Made by a program: the position numbers and the translations under genes. Shown here piece by piece: positions 1-12,089 of a stretch of DNA of 64,000 nt. Source of the DNA: Epichloe hybrida (Eukaryota > Ascomycota > Sordariomycetes > Hypocreales > Clavicipitaceae); contig JAFEKR010000012.1 in assembly GCA_019022495.1 (NCBI GenBank), positions 1,302,001-1,366,000 on the forward strand, read 5' to 3'. Each line of letters begins with the position of its first letter. Within the stretch, counting starts at the first letter, position 1. Under the pieces are notes generated by a model that worked only from the letters and a program-made list of their open reading frames with translations, had not been told where the DNA came from and did not search any database.

Positions 1-2744
1 TCTAGCCTATACTATTAGATCTAACCTAATGTTTATGCTTTCACTATAGTAATGTTTGCTTAGATATAGGCAGTAGCCTATAACTTCTCTCTTAGTAAGT
101 ATATCCTAGGTTTCTTAGTTAGGTTATTAATAATAAGTAGGTAGTACTTCTCCCTTACTAGTGTTTAAGGCTTAATTAGGCTACCTAGATCTGCTATTTG
201 CCTTTAACTATAGTTAAGTGCCCTATATAATACTACCTAAGTATTTTATGCCTTTCCTTTACCTACTATATAGGCCTTATAAGGACTAGCCTATTTATTA
301 GTAACTTAGATGCCTAAATTATTTACTAGCTTAATGTAATTAGCATAATTTAGGTAACCTATCCTAAGGTAAAAGACCTATAGTAGTATAGTCTTAGTAG
401 TGTGTAAGGTAAGGAATGCTACTAGGTTATTAATAACTTCTAGTGTATCCTAGTAGTGTATGGTTTTTACATAAGAGTACTCTAAGTGTCTAAATCTGCC
501 GTAAGTTATGCCGTAAATCACTAGACTTTTGTTATACCTAACTTCTGCGTTATTACACGTTTAAAGATATATAAAGCTAGGTTATTTAGTAAACACGCTA
601 AGGGATAGTAAGTTAATAAGTAAAGTTAGTATATAAAGGACTTACTAGAGGTAAATTAGCTTTGTGTTCTAAACACGCTACACTATTATTAGTATGCTTC
701 CGCTACTAAGTGCGTAAGCCCTTTCTCTAATGCTATTTATTAGAATAGGGTTAGCAAATTCCTTATAGTTACTAAATATATACCTATTATAGTAAACGTA
801 ATACTTAGCAGCGTTATTAAAGACCTAGTCTAGGCTTTTAGTATTAGTGTTCTAGCTATTAATCTTTATGCTTAATATAGTAGGTTTATAAATATTAGCT
901 ATAAAGAAGTTACTAAGGTTTTATAGCCACGTAAGGAACGTATTTACCTTATTGTCTAGCATGTTTACATTAGCGTTATACACTAAAGGCTTATTAATAG
1001 CCTTAGTGGCCTTTTGTCTATTCTAAGTATTACATTTGCTATTATTATAGTTACTTAGTGTAGGAATCTAGCTATATATAGCGTAGACCTTCTAGTAAGG
1101 TCCCTTATAGTTATTTAGCTTCTAAAGCTTTATACGCTTCTATGGCTATGTTAAGCTAGTTATATCTCTTCTATATTTGCTACTAGTGTAAGCTACGTAC
1201 GCCACTCTGCTAGTGATTATGTTGCCTATATGTCCTAATATTTTCTTCTTAGTTTATAGGCATTAATACTTATCTTAAGCTAGCTCTATAAGCGTATCTA
1301 GCGTGATATTAGTGCTATTGCTAACGCTAGCTATTCTATACTATTAAAAGATTTAGGGTTAGAAGATGCTAAACGTGTTACCTAGGTTACTAAGGAACTA
1401 TAGTTAATAAAGCTCTTTAGGTATCTTCTAGTCTAGTTATATTTGCTTAAGCTTATAAAGTCATTTCTTAAATACCTAGGCAAAGTCCTAGACATTACTA
1501 TGCTTCTATAGGGTATTTGTAATAAGACCTATAATAACTTCGCTAAGGATATTAGTACCTTATTATTAACTAACTTTTTATAGTGTAGTATAAGCCTTAT
1601 AGGCCTCTATAATATCCTTAATTTTCTTGCCTATATAGGGTAAGCACTATCTGCGGATTCTGGTAAGTAGGTTTTAGTTCCTATGTTTCTAGAATATAAG
1701 TTATTTAATGTGCTTATTTTATACTACTACTAAGCATAGTTCTATAGGTGCTATAAGCATTAGAGTACCTTTAAGAATAGGAGTTATAAATTTAGCTATT
1801 ATAGCATTCTTTAGTGCTTTATCCTATTTTACCTAGTTCTCTAACCCCTTTAGCTTTATAATGCTATTATAGTTTATATTACTTCTATAGGCCTTTGCTA
1901 CTATACTTTAGACTTTAAAGTTATTAGGGTCTAGATATAATATATTATCTTTATTAGATAGTTAGTTTTAAGATTATATAGCTATTATGTAAGCCGTGTT
2001 TTGCTAGGGGCAAGCCACTAGAGATTTATAGTTAGTGGCTTTAGGTATGTTTATATAGGGACTGCCCCTGTGTAATAATAATCGCTGTAAATATAATTAA
2101 TAGCGGTTAAATAATTAAGTATAGCCTAGTTCCTAGTTATTATGTTTATAGTTAGGGAGATGCTAAATATAGCATTAAAGTGTTTAATTTTATAGCGTTT
2201 ATATTTTGCTTTTAACCTCTTCTAAACCTAGAGGGACACTATTATAAATATTATAAAGTTTACCCTCTAAGATTAGGAAGTTATTAATATCCGCGTTTCG
2301 TAGGTCTTAAGGCATAGCCTATAGGATAAATTCTAATTTACTATTAGTACTAGGTAAGGATACTATAGCGAAGGGTTAAGGGCCACAGGTCCTATCTCCT
2401 TACTAATGATATCTTATATTTACAAGGTTTTTGCCTATATAAATAACTTGCTTAAGCTTAGGGTTAATACCTATAGTAAGCGCGTTAATTGGTTTATTAT
2501 AGTTATTACTCCTAATAAACATAGAGCTTTTAACGCTAGAGTCCTCTCCTAATGCTTCTAAGTCCTAAGCTAGGGTAATAGCCCTAGAAGAGTTTTTAGT
2601 ATTAGTAAACATTATAAGAGTTATAGTGGTTTAGTAAAGTGTTAGTAATGTTAGAAGGAGTTAGTAATTATAAATTAATTGATTTATTACCTATAGGAAG
2701 GGCTTTATTTAAGGATGCTTAGGCTTTAGAGCATCTAGGCTTAT
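1..2744 (+). repeat. RIP-degraded AT-rich repeat, family not recognised
   Basis: The block is very AT-rich with almost no CpA on the plus strand, while TpG is partly kept. No intact gene is visible. In the plus direction from about 1360 to 2000 a long frame can be followed in which the stops are TAG or TAA, as expected if CAG/CAA glutamine codons were hit by C-to-T change; the surrounding codons still give a protein-like composition (for example LSADSG around 1645 and KTYNNFAKD around 1525). I do not recognise the family; it does not read as the Ty3/gypsy pol found next to it. It is interrupted on the right by the gypsy element at 2745, and its continuation after 10640 is at most about 90 bp. 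Confidence 0.6.
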
Positions 2745-3014
2745 TGTTAGGAGCGCAGAGGTCAAAGATAGGATGTTTATCGAAGCGGGTCTTCGGAGAA
2801 CCTTTAGGCCATGCGAATAATAAAGAGGCTAGCTAGCTATAAGATAGCTATGTGCTTATAGAGCGAGGTATTTATTAAAGACTATATATATTATTAGTAC
2901 TAGGTTAGAGATTAAAACCTTTACACACTTACTCCTAGCTAGTATTTATCTAGTAGTAACTATAATAGTCTTAGCTATTACTTTATTCTTAACCTTTTAG
3001 TATAAGCTATAATA
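2745..3014 (+). repeat. 5' LTR of the gypsy element
   Basis: Starts TGTTAGGAGC, 270 bp, collinear with the 3' LTR over its full length. Differences between the two LTRs are almost all C/T or G/A transitions. The outer (left) 90 bp keep GC-rich sequence while the inner part is strongly AT-shifted. Confidence 0.9.
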
Positions 3015-6000
3015 AATTAATCTCTCTTAACCTTTTTAAGGATATAAACCATTAGCTAGATTATTATATAGCTAATACTTTAAAGATCTATAAGAAACAC
3101 GCTAGTACCTTATAATAATAAAGCTATAGATAATTAGGAAAATAAAGAACCCTTATAATCTAAAACTATAGATAATAGGGTGTAATAAACGCCACTTAAT
3201 CCTAATTTAGGTAAAGGTATAGATAATATAACTAAAGAAAAAAGGGCATTATAGTAATACTATAAGGTTATATAATCTAAGCTATATTACCTTTAGAGAA
3301 GATAAAAGGTCTTATAGATAAAGGCATAAATTAGAGAGCTTAAGGCAAATCTAGGATTAGCTAAACCTTAAACTAGACCTATAATTACCCCTTAATCTAG
3401 ACTTATAATTACCCCTTAAATATTAGCTATAATTTTACCTAAAGTTTATAGTAATATAGTAGTAATTATATAGTAAGGTAGTCTTATTAAAATATAGATA
3501 AAAATTCTTATATATAAAGGGGAAATATATAAAAGCCTATAGAATTTCTTAGTAAACTTAGATATACTATTTAAATTAGATTACTATACCTTTAAGGATA
3601 ATATAACTAAGGTAGTGTATATAGGTAGCTACCTAGCTAGTAATGTAAAGCAATAGTAAATACGTTATATAGCTATAAATAGGCATGTAAATTATTTATT
3701 AATCACCTAGGTAAATTTCCTAGAATAGTTAAAAACTAGAATAATAGATATAGGTGTAAGACACTTAGAAGTAATAAGGTTACTACTAAATCTTAGGTAG
3801 AAAAATAGCTAATTATTTTAATCCTTTATATAAGCCTAGGATAAGGTAAAAGCTAAGTTACCTAAAGAAATCCCTATATATCTAAGAATTATAATCTTTC
3901 TAAATAGCTTAAATAATACTATAAGGAAGTAAATAATTAGTTAAGAGATCCTAATAACCTAAAGCTAACTATAAGGCTAGGGTAAGAAAGCAAAGGTTAT
4001 AATAGGTTTAGGCTAAAATAATAAAAAAGGTTAGGACTTTAAAAGAAAGAGGTAATACTTTTATTTTATATTACCTATAGATAAGGCATAGTAATAAAGT
4101 AAAGACTAAGGGAGAAAATTATCCCTAGTATACTATAAATATAAAAAGCCTAGGTATACTATACTAACTTATTAGGCACTAGATTATTTTACCTATAAAA
4201 GTACTAAATATATAACTAAGAAGTATAGGGAAAGTAGTAATAAAGCTATATCTCTTAATATAATACTAGTTTAATTAGTATAAACCTAGGAATATAATCT
4301 TACTATAGAATACCCTATAGATAATAGAATAAGAATATAAGTATCTCTATAATAAAATAACTAGTGGTTAGCTATATAAGCACTGTTTAATATAGGCATA
4401 TAGTCTTTAATAATTTATCTAAAATTATTATTAAAAAAGGATTAGGAAAATATAATTTAATTAGATAGGATATTAGAGAGTGTAAGTAAAAAAGTGATTT
4501 TATATTAAGGAATTCTAAAAAAATTAGTTAAGATAAAAGATAGTATAGGATTTATAAAGATTTACTAAGTTAGCTCCTTTATTACTAATATAAGTAAAGG
4601 GATAATTCTAGGTATAGACTAGATTAAAGAGTATTTACCTATGATTATATATTAGGAGCATAAATACTAGAGATATTTAGTAATAATAGAATATCTCTTT
4701 TTTACTTATAGTAAGTGGTAAGTATATAAAGAGAAAAAAATAGTAGTAGTTACTTTATTATTAGAAGTAATAAAGATTAGGCTAAGTATTCTAGAAAATA
4801 AAAATTAAAAAGGAAAAGGAGAAGGCTAATTAAAGGACCTAGTAATATTAGATATATAAATAAATAGTAAAGTAACTATATAAATCCTTAAGTATACTTA
4901 TTTATAGTAAAAAAGCAAAGGTATTATAATTATACTAATTTTAGAAAATATAAGTAGTAAAGAAGCTATATTAAATTAGGATAAGAGTACTAAGCGCCCT
5001 ATACTAATAATCCTAGAAGAATATAGGGAGTTTATAGATGTTTTTTCTAAAGAGTTAGTAAGTAAGCTTCTTAAACTAGGAGGTTATACTTATATAATTA
5101 AATTAGAAGAAGGGAAAACATTACCTTAAGGGCTTATATATAATTTAGCTAAAAGGGAGCTAGAGGTTCTTAGAGAGTACCTTATAAGTGCGTAGCTTAA
5201 AGGGTAAATTAGAAGATTAGTTAGCCTAGCTAAAGCCCTAATTTTATTTATTCTAAAGAAAGGAGGGAAATTAAGGCTTTATATGGATTATAGAGGCCTA
5301 AATAAGATTATAATTAAGAATAAGGCCTCTTTGCCCCTTATTACTAAAATTCTTAATTAATTAGTAAGCGTAGTTATTTTTATAGTCCTAGATTTAAAAG
5401 ATACATACTACTAGCTATGTATTTACTTAGGTAATAAGTGAAAAATAGCGTTTTATTATTAATATAGCTACTTTAAATATCTAGTAATGCTATTTAGACT
5501 AGTTAATATACTAGTGACTTTTTAGGAGTATATTAATAATACTCTTAAAGGACTTATTAATAAGACTTATATTATCTATTTAGATAATACACTAATATAT
5601 AGTAATAAGGTTAAAGATTATATAGAGTATATTAAATAAGTTTTATATAGGTTTAAAGAGGTAAGTCTTTTTATTAACCTTAAGAAGTGTTAATTTTTAG
5701 TTAAGGAAGTTAAATTTTTAGGCTTTAAGATATTAGAGAAAGGTATTATAATAAACCTAGTAAGAGTTAAAGTAATTATAACCTAGCTAATACTATATAG
5801 TGTTTTTAATATTTAGTTATTTCTTAGTTTTACTAGATTTTACTGCTATTTTATTAAATAGTATAGTAAAGTTATTATTCTATTAATAGATTGCCTTAGA
5901 GGGAATTAACTAGTGACATTTAAACTAGAACCCTATAAGATAGTAGTATTTAGAGAGCTTTAATAAAGATTTTAGGAAGCGCTAATTTTAGTGTATTTTA

Positions 6001-9000
6001 ACTTACTTATGTATTTTAAAGTGAAGATAGATATATCTAGATATGCGATTAAGGCTATACTTATAATGTTAGTGCTAGGTCACTAGCACCTAGTTGTGTT
6101 TATGTTAAGAAAGATAACTAATACTAAATTACAATATTTAATACCTAACGGCGAATTATTAGCTATCTAAGAGGCTTTTTATATATAGAGACACTATCTT
6201 ACTTATTTAGCTTATATAATTAAAGTTATTATAGATTATTTAAACTATAAGTACCTTACTATAAAGCTTAAGCTTACTAGTAAGTAAGTAACTACGCTTA
6301 ATAAGCTTTATCCTTTTAACTTTAAGATTATATATTATATAGGGAAATTAAATCCTACTAACTCACTTTTAAGAAGACTAGATTTTATAAGTAAGGTAAG
6401 GAAAGAGAAAGTAATAACTATATAACTTCTTACCTTTTTATCTAAATTTATAGATACTAAGAGATAGGAACACTATAGTAATATTATTAATACTATAGGC
6501 TTTATAAAAACATCACTTAATATAACTAATAGTTAGTTATAATAACACTATAATAATACTGCTAATATCTAGGGTTTTAAAAAATCATAACTTAACTATA
6601 TTCCTAAAGAACCTAATAATCTAGATAATCTTAGAAGAGTTATATTAGTAAGGTTATTTAATACTTTTTATACTTCTATTAATAAGTAATAAGCTAGCTA
6701 TAGTAATACTATTAGTACCTAGTATATGTATTATTTATTACTTAATTATTTTAATTTTCCTATTAGACTAGCTATTACTAATAGGGATAGACTAGTATAG
6801 GTTATTACTAGTAAGTAATAAGGGCGCCCCTTAAAAACATTACTTATCTATGTCCTTATAAGACTAGAAGCATTTATTAAACTAATTACTTATAGAGATA
6901 TTATAGCTAGGATCTAATCTATTTAGAGAACCTCTTTTAAGTTTAACTCTAACTTTTTAAAAAAGAGCTTAGAATTAAAACCCCTAATTTAAGTCTTATT
7001 ATATAAAGTATAGTAAGGTAATAACTTTACTATAGCTTAATTAAAGTTACTTAAAAGCGGTGATTTAGCTATATCTTAAATATAGTTAATTAAACCCTCT
7101 AAGCTATTATTATTTAAGAATTATATTTTTATTCCTCTAGGTATAAGGAAAGAAATTTTATTACTAACTTATAATAACTTTACTACTAGGCACTAAGGAG
7201 TAAGTAAAACTCTTTATTAGATTATAAACTAATATTATTAGCTAATAATAAAGAAAGATATAAAGGTATACGTTAGTACTTATATAAATTATTAGACTTT
7301 AAAACTAAGGTATTATAAACTATATAGCAAGCTAGCTATATTGCTAGTGCTTAATTACCCCTTTTAAGAATTATTAATAGATTTTATTACTAGACTTTTA
7401 CTAGTGAAAGATTTAAATTAAACCTATAATATAATTTTAGTTATTATTAACTATTTTATAAAATACGGTATTTACATCCTTGTTTTAACGTAACTAACTA
7501 GTAATAGGCTAGTAACTATATTCTTAGAATATGTTTTTAGAGACTATAGAGCCCTAGAAGGTATTATAATAGACTAAGGTTTTATATTTACTAGTGGTTT
7601 CTAGATAACTTTTTATTATTTTCTTATAATAAAGTAGCTACTTAGCACTACTTTTCACCCCTAGATAAATAGTTAAATAAAACATTTAAACTAAGTCTTA
7701 GAATATTATTTAAGGGCTTTTACTTATGCTAAATAAACTAATTAGGTAAATAACCTATTAATAGCGTAATTTATATATAATATAAGTAATTACTTAACAT
7801 ATAGCTACACACTAGTAAAGGCATTATAAGGTTATAATCCTAGAGGTCTATAGTAAGTAGTAGTAAATATCCCTTTAGTAAATAATTAAGCTAAAAGTAG
7901 GATTTTAGCACTAAGAGAGAAGTATATTATAATTAAGTAGCTTTTAAGTAACTTATAAACTTAGTATAAAAAATATTATAACTAGAAAAGAACTCTAATA
8001 AGGTTTAAAGTTAGTAACTATATTTTATTATTAATAAAAAATATTAACCTAAGATACCCTAGTAAGAAGCTAGCTATAAAGTATTTAGGCCCTTATAAGA
8101 TTAAAAAGGTAATTAGAAGTTATAGATTAGTATATTAATTAAAATTACTACCTAGGACTTAATTATATAATATATTTAATATTACTAGTCTTAAACCTTT
8201 TAAAGGGGACTTAATTAATATAAAAGATATGCCCTTACTATAAGATACTATTAAAGATAATAAATAAGAGTTTAAAGTTAAGAGAATTATTTTATATTAC
8301 TATAATAAAAGGTATTATAAATATCTAGTTAAATAAAAAGGCTATAATACTTTAGAGAATTCTTAGGTATTAAAAAGGGATTTTATTACTAGAGAAATTA
8401 TTAATAACTATAAGTAATAGCTAAGTAATAAAGTTAATATAAGGTAATTATATTTTATAACTTAATATACTAAAGATATTAGAAAATAAAGTTAATTTAC
8501 TTAGATAACTTAAATAATTTATTATATAGTTACTAAGTACTTATCCCTTTATTATAAAGTTAGTCCCTAAGACTACTAATCCCTTATTATTATTAGTAGC
8601 TATAGAAGCTATAAAGAAAGAGGCCTTAGGAGTATCTTTATTATTAAAATCCCTCTCTTTATATATATAGACTTAAAGTGCACTAAGAAGCTTAATAAAA
8701 CTAATATATTTAAGTAAATTAATAGTATTTAGTATAAACTACTAGTAAGTTAGTTAAGTATTAGCTATATATATTAAGAAAGCTTACCTTTAGGATATTT
8801 TAAGCTATAAAGTAAAGATAGTTTATAATATTAATTTAAGTCTCTAGATTTATAGTATTACTTAGTAATACTATTATAGTATATTTATTATATTTTACCT
8901 TATAAGTAATATTAGTAAATATTTAAGTATAGTAAATATAACTATACTTATTAGAATTTTTATAAACTAGGATAGTATTCTATAGCTTTTTCTTTACTTT

Positions 9001-10365
9001 TATAATAGGCTAGTAGTAAGTTAGTAGTAATCTAGTGTCTAGGAAATAGGATTATACTTACTTTATTTTAATAGTAATAGCTACCTTTAGAAGTAACTTT
9101 AATAAGTTTAAATAGCCTATTATAAAGCTATATAATTTAAGCTAAAGTCTAGTAATATATTAGTAATAACTAGGTAAATTCTAGTTAAGAGAGATATACT
9201 ATAATATAGTTTTTATTATTTTAGAAGTAATAAGTATATTTTATTAAATAGCCTATTAAATATTAGCTATAAAGAAGTAATAAGTAAGTAAAGAAGTTAT
9301 ACTTAAAGATTTATTATATTTAGCTAGGAAGGTTTTTTTATTAATAAGGTATCCTAGAATCTTATAGGTACTATTTTTAGGAGGATATTTTATATTATTA
9401 CTTACTAATAATAGCGTATATATAGAATCTTTTTTAAAGTTATTTTACTAGTAGTAAGTTAGTAATAAAGATACTATAAGAATATAATAAACTTATAATA
9501 AGATTTTAAAAGAAGTTTACTTTTAAGAAGACTTTATAGGAGATTTCTTAGTTAATAGATTTTCTTAAGGTATTAATAAAGGTAAAGTTTAGGTATAACT
9601 GTATAAGACTTAGATATAGTAAACTAGCTATAAGTTAGCTATAATAGACTAAATAGGGAAGTTATACTAATAAGAGTATAAACTTATAAGCTAGATAAAG
9701 GCAAGAAACTAAGATAAATAATAATAAATAATAATAATAATTAGGGACTAAAAGAGATTAGTAATTACTAAGTAATAGTAATAAGAGAGCTATTACTTAG
9801 CTAGTAAGGGTAACTTATAAGGTTAAGGGATATTATAAAAGAAAGGAAAAGTATATAAGAGAGAAAAAATTAGTCTCTTTTATATTAACCCTAGACCCCT
9901 TAAGTAATTTAACACACTATATATAAGTAATTTATAAATTATAATAATAACTATTAGCATTACTAAACATATATATGCCTAATAGCTATAAGCTTATAGT
10001 AACTATAATATAAGCCCTCTAGTTAAACTATTTAGAACCCTAGTATTAAGTACCTTATTTATTTAACTAATTATAAAAATTAATATAGGTTATTTATATT
10101 ATTTTTTCTAGCTATATAATAAGTAATAATATTTATTTTACTATAGTAAAGCTATATATAAGCTACTATTAGAATATTACTAACTATAATAAGGGGTTAT
10201 TTTTAATTAGTAGTATTATTATTATTATTTCTTTTTATTTACCTATATATTTAGATATAAGGTACCTTATCTTATTTTTCCTTATAAAGCTTTAATATAA
10301 TAACTATACCCTAAGTAAGTAGCTTATTTTATAATTAAGGTTAATTATATATAAGGGAGGTATTA

Positions 10366-10635
10366 TATTAGGAGCGTAAAGGTTAAAGATAGGATATTTA
10401 TTAAAGTAAGTCTTTAAAGAACCTTTAGGCTATATAAATAATAAAGAGGCTAGCTAGCTATAAGATAGCTATATGCTTATAGAGTAAGGTATTTATTAAA
10501 GACTATATATATTATTAGTACTAGGTTAGAGATTAAAACCTTTACGCACCTACCCCTAGCTAGCATTTATCTAGTAGTGACTGCGATAGTCTTAGCCATC
10601 ACTTCGTTCTTAACCTTTCGGTGCAAGCCGTGACA
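10366..10635 (+). repeat. 3' LTR of the gypsy element
   Basis: Starts TATTAGGAGC (G-to-A version of the 5' LTR start), ends GTGACA, 270 bp, followed by the CTTAT duplication. The outer (right) 100 bp are far less mutated than the matching inner end of the 5' LTR. Confidence 0.9.
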
Positions 10636-10811
10636 CTTATAACCTATTAGAATTATATAATATAACAGCTTATATTACATGTAAAGTACAAGTTATATAA
10701 GTACAGGTTATGGGCAGTACTAGCCCTAATGTACACTCCACCGCGCAATCCAGCCGAAGTGGTCCTAATTGGCTGTGAAATCCAACAATTCCCTTGTCCA
10801 TCATTGGCTCT

Positions 10812-10851
10812 TCTACCCTGCCCTGCTCTGCTCTGCTCTGCTCTGCTCTGC
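10812..10851 (+). repeat. CTCTG pentanucleotide microsatellite in the leader of the transaldolase-like gene
   Basis: About seven CCCTG/CTCTG units lie 30-70 bp upstream of the start codon at 10882. The reading frame of the gene is open through it back to an ATG at 10729, but the peptide would be low-complexity, so the repeat is more likely untranslated leader. Confidence 0.8.
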
Positions 10852-10881
10852 AAAAAACTTCAATCTCTGATACCCGCCAAG

Positions 10882-11841
10882 ATGGTCAAGCTGCAGCTCC
10901 GTTTCCTGGAATCCACAACGGGATACATCCACGTCCAGACGAACCCCAAACTCTCCTACTCGACAGACGCTACCGTCCAAAATGCAAAGCGTAAGTTTAA
11001 AAAAACTCTTTCTCACCCCGTTTCAACAAAACAAAAAAACCAGCCCCCCCATCTCCACTATACTACACTAAAATACATCCATTGCCAACCCGCCAGGCAT
11101 CGTCGAGATAGTCAAAGTCCTCGCACCAACAGTCGACCCAAAGCGAGCATGTATCAAAATCCCCGCCACATGGGAGAGACTCCAAGCCTGTCGGATCCTC
11201 ACGTCATGCGGCATCGCCGTCCTCGCAACAACCATGTTCTGCATGGAGCAAGCAGCCCTCGCCGCGGCTGTCCATTGCACATACATCGCACCATATGTGA
11301 ATGAGCTCAAGGTTCACTTTGAACCAGAGTAAGTTCTGATGAACCCCGCCTCAATTCCATCCCACTTTGCGAGCTTTACTCATCAAGGAAAACAAAAATG
11401 AAAATAAATAAATAAATGGCATGTTGCAGATACGTCGACCACAACAAGACGTTTGACTTTTGCCGACAAGCCCAAGCTTACTACCTGAAAAAGTCTTGTC
11501 GCACCCAAGTTCTGGCCGCCTCGTTGACTTCCATCCATGAGGTGATGCAGCTGGCTGGTATCCAGCACATCACCATCGCACCCAAGTTGCTGGATGAACT
11601 TGCGGCGACGGATGCCGCGCCGTGGAGCGGCAAGCTTGGCGAGTACTTTGCCCAAGCACCGGCAGACAATGCGTGGGAGACTGCGAATTACGAGGCTCTC
11701 GTAGCAGATGAGAGTGCATGGAGACTGGCCTTCACCAGGAGTGGCTTCGGTGCAAGCGAGGGCAAGATCATACAGGCCATCAACTATTTTTGCCATTTCC
11801 AAGAAAAGATGGAGCTTTTGGTCAAGGCTCACGGCGAATAG
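10882..11841 (+). CDS. Transaldolase-like protein, N-terminally short
   Basis: Three exons: 10882-10990, 11097-11328, 11430-11841, giving 250 residues; both introns are GT-AG and splice in phase. The protein matches the second part of the transaldolase TIM barrel. It has the IKIP.TWE segment with the Schiff-base lysine, followed by LATTMFCMEQAALAA, YIAPYVNELKVHF, TQVLAASLTS and QLAGIQHITIAP. Transaldolase moves a three-carbon unit between sugars in the non-oxidative pentose phosphate pathway, in the cytosol. Fungal enzymes are about 320-335 residues; here the first 80-90 residues, with the conserved catalytic Asp and the substrate-binding Asn, are absent. Where bacterial enzymes carry a catalytic Glu, this one reads HVQTNP. 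The start has a good context (GCCAAGATGG). It could be a truncated remnant or a diverged paralogue, and activity is doubtful. It is convergent with MSH6, and a RIPed gypsy element ends 246 bp upstream of the start codon. Confidence 0.8.
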
Positions 11842-12089
11842 AGTCGCATGGATGAAGAGATAATAACACACTGCCGTGCCTGCCGCCCTCGGACCTCGGT
11901 ATTATGATTGCGAATCAACAAGTCTGCGCCATCGCAACATGTTACGTGATGGATTAAATTTCTTCATCAAAGATCAAGAAAGGCACCGCGTGTTGAACAC
12001 TTTTGGAAACAGGAACCCCCCAAAACTCCTGTCCCAAGGTTCATTAGCTCCCATCCCAGTCAGTGCAGCCGGCAGCAAAGAAGCTCCAT

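Larger units (their letters stand above)
2745..10635 (+). mobile_element. Complete but RIP-killed Ty3/gypsy LTR retrotransposon (chromovirus)
   Basis: Two 270-bp LTRs (2745-3014 and 10366-10635) bound a 7.9-kb element flanked by the 5-bp duplication CTTAT (2740-2744 and 10636-10640). A purine tract AAGGGAGG lies just before the 3' LTR. Conceptual reading on the plus strand, with stops where glutamine or tryptophan codons were hit, gives in order: a gag-like region (about 3100-4300), a protease region (about 4550-4800), reverse transcriptase (about 5250-5750, with LRLYMDYRGLNK and YLDNTLIY-like motifs), RNase H (about 5990-6200), integrase with zinc-binding and catalytic core (about 7180-7860), and a chromodomain-like YLVK.KGY segment (about 8310-8400). 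This order (RT-RH-IN-chromodomain) is that of chromoviruses. No intact ORF remains, so it cannot be autonomous. The stretch 8450-10365 shows no recognisable coding content. Confidence 0.93.

Noticed and set aside
1..10640. Whole left block as a Starship-type giant element with a tyrosine-recombinase captain
   Set aside because: I could not match the unidentified frame to the DUF3435 pattern and saw no cargo or matching ends; not supported.
10729..11304. Longer N-terminus for the transaldolase-like protein starting at 10729
   Set aside because: The frame is open, but the extra 51 residues run through a CTCTG microsatellite and show no transaldolase similarity; the ATG at 10882 has the better context.
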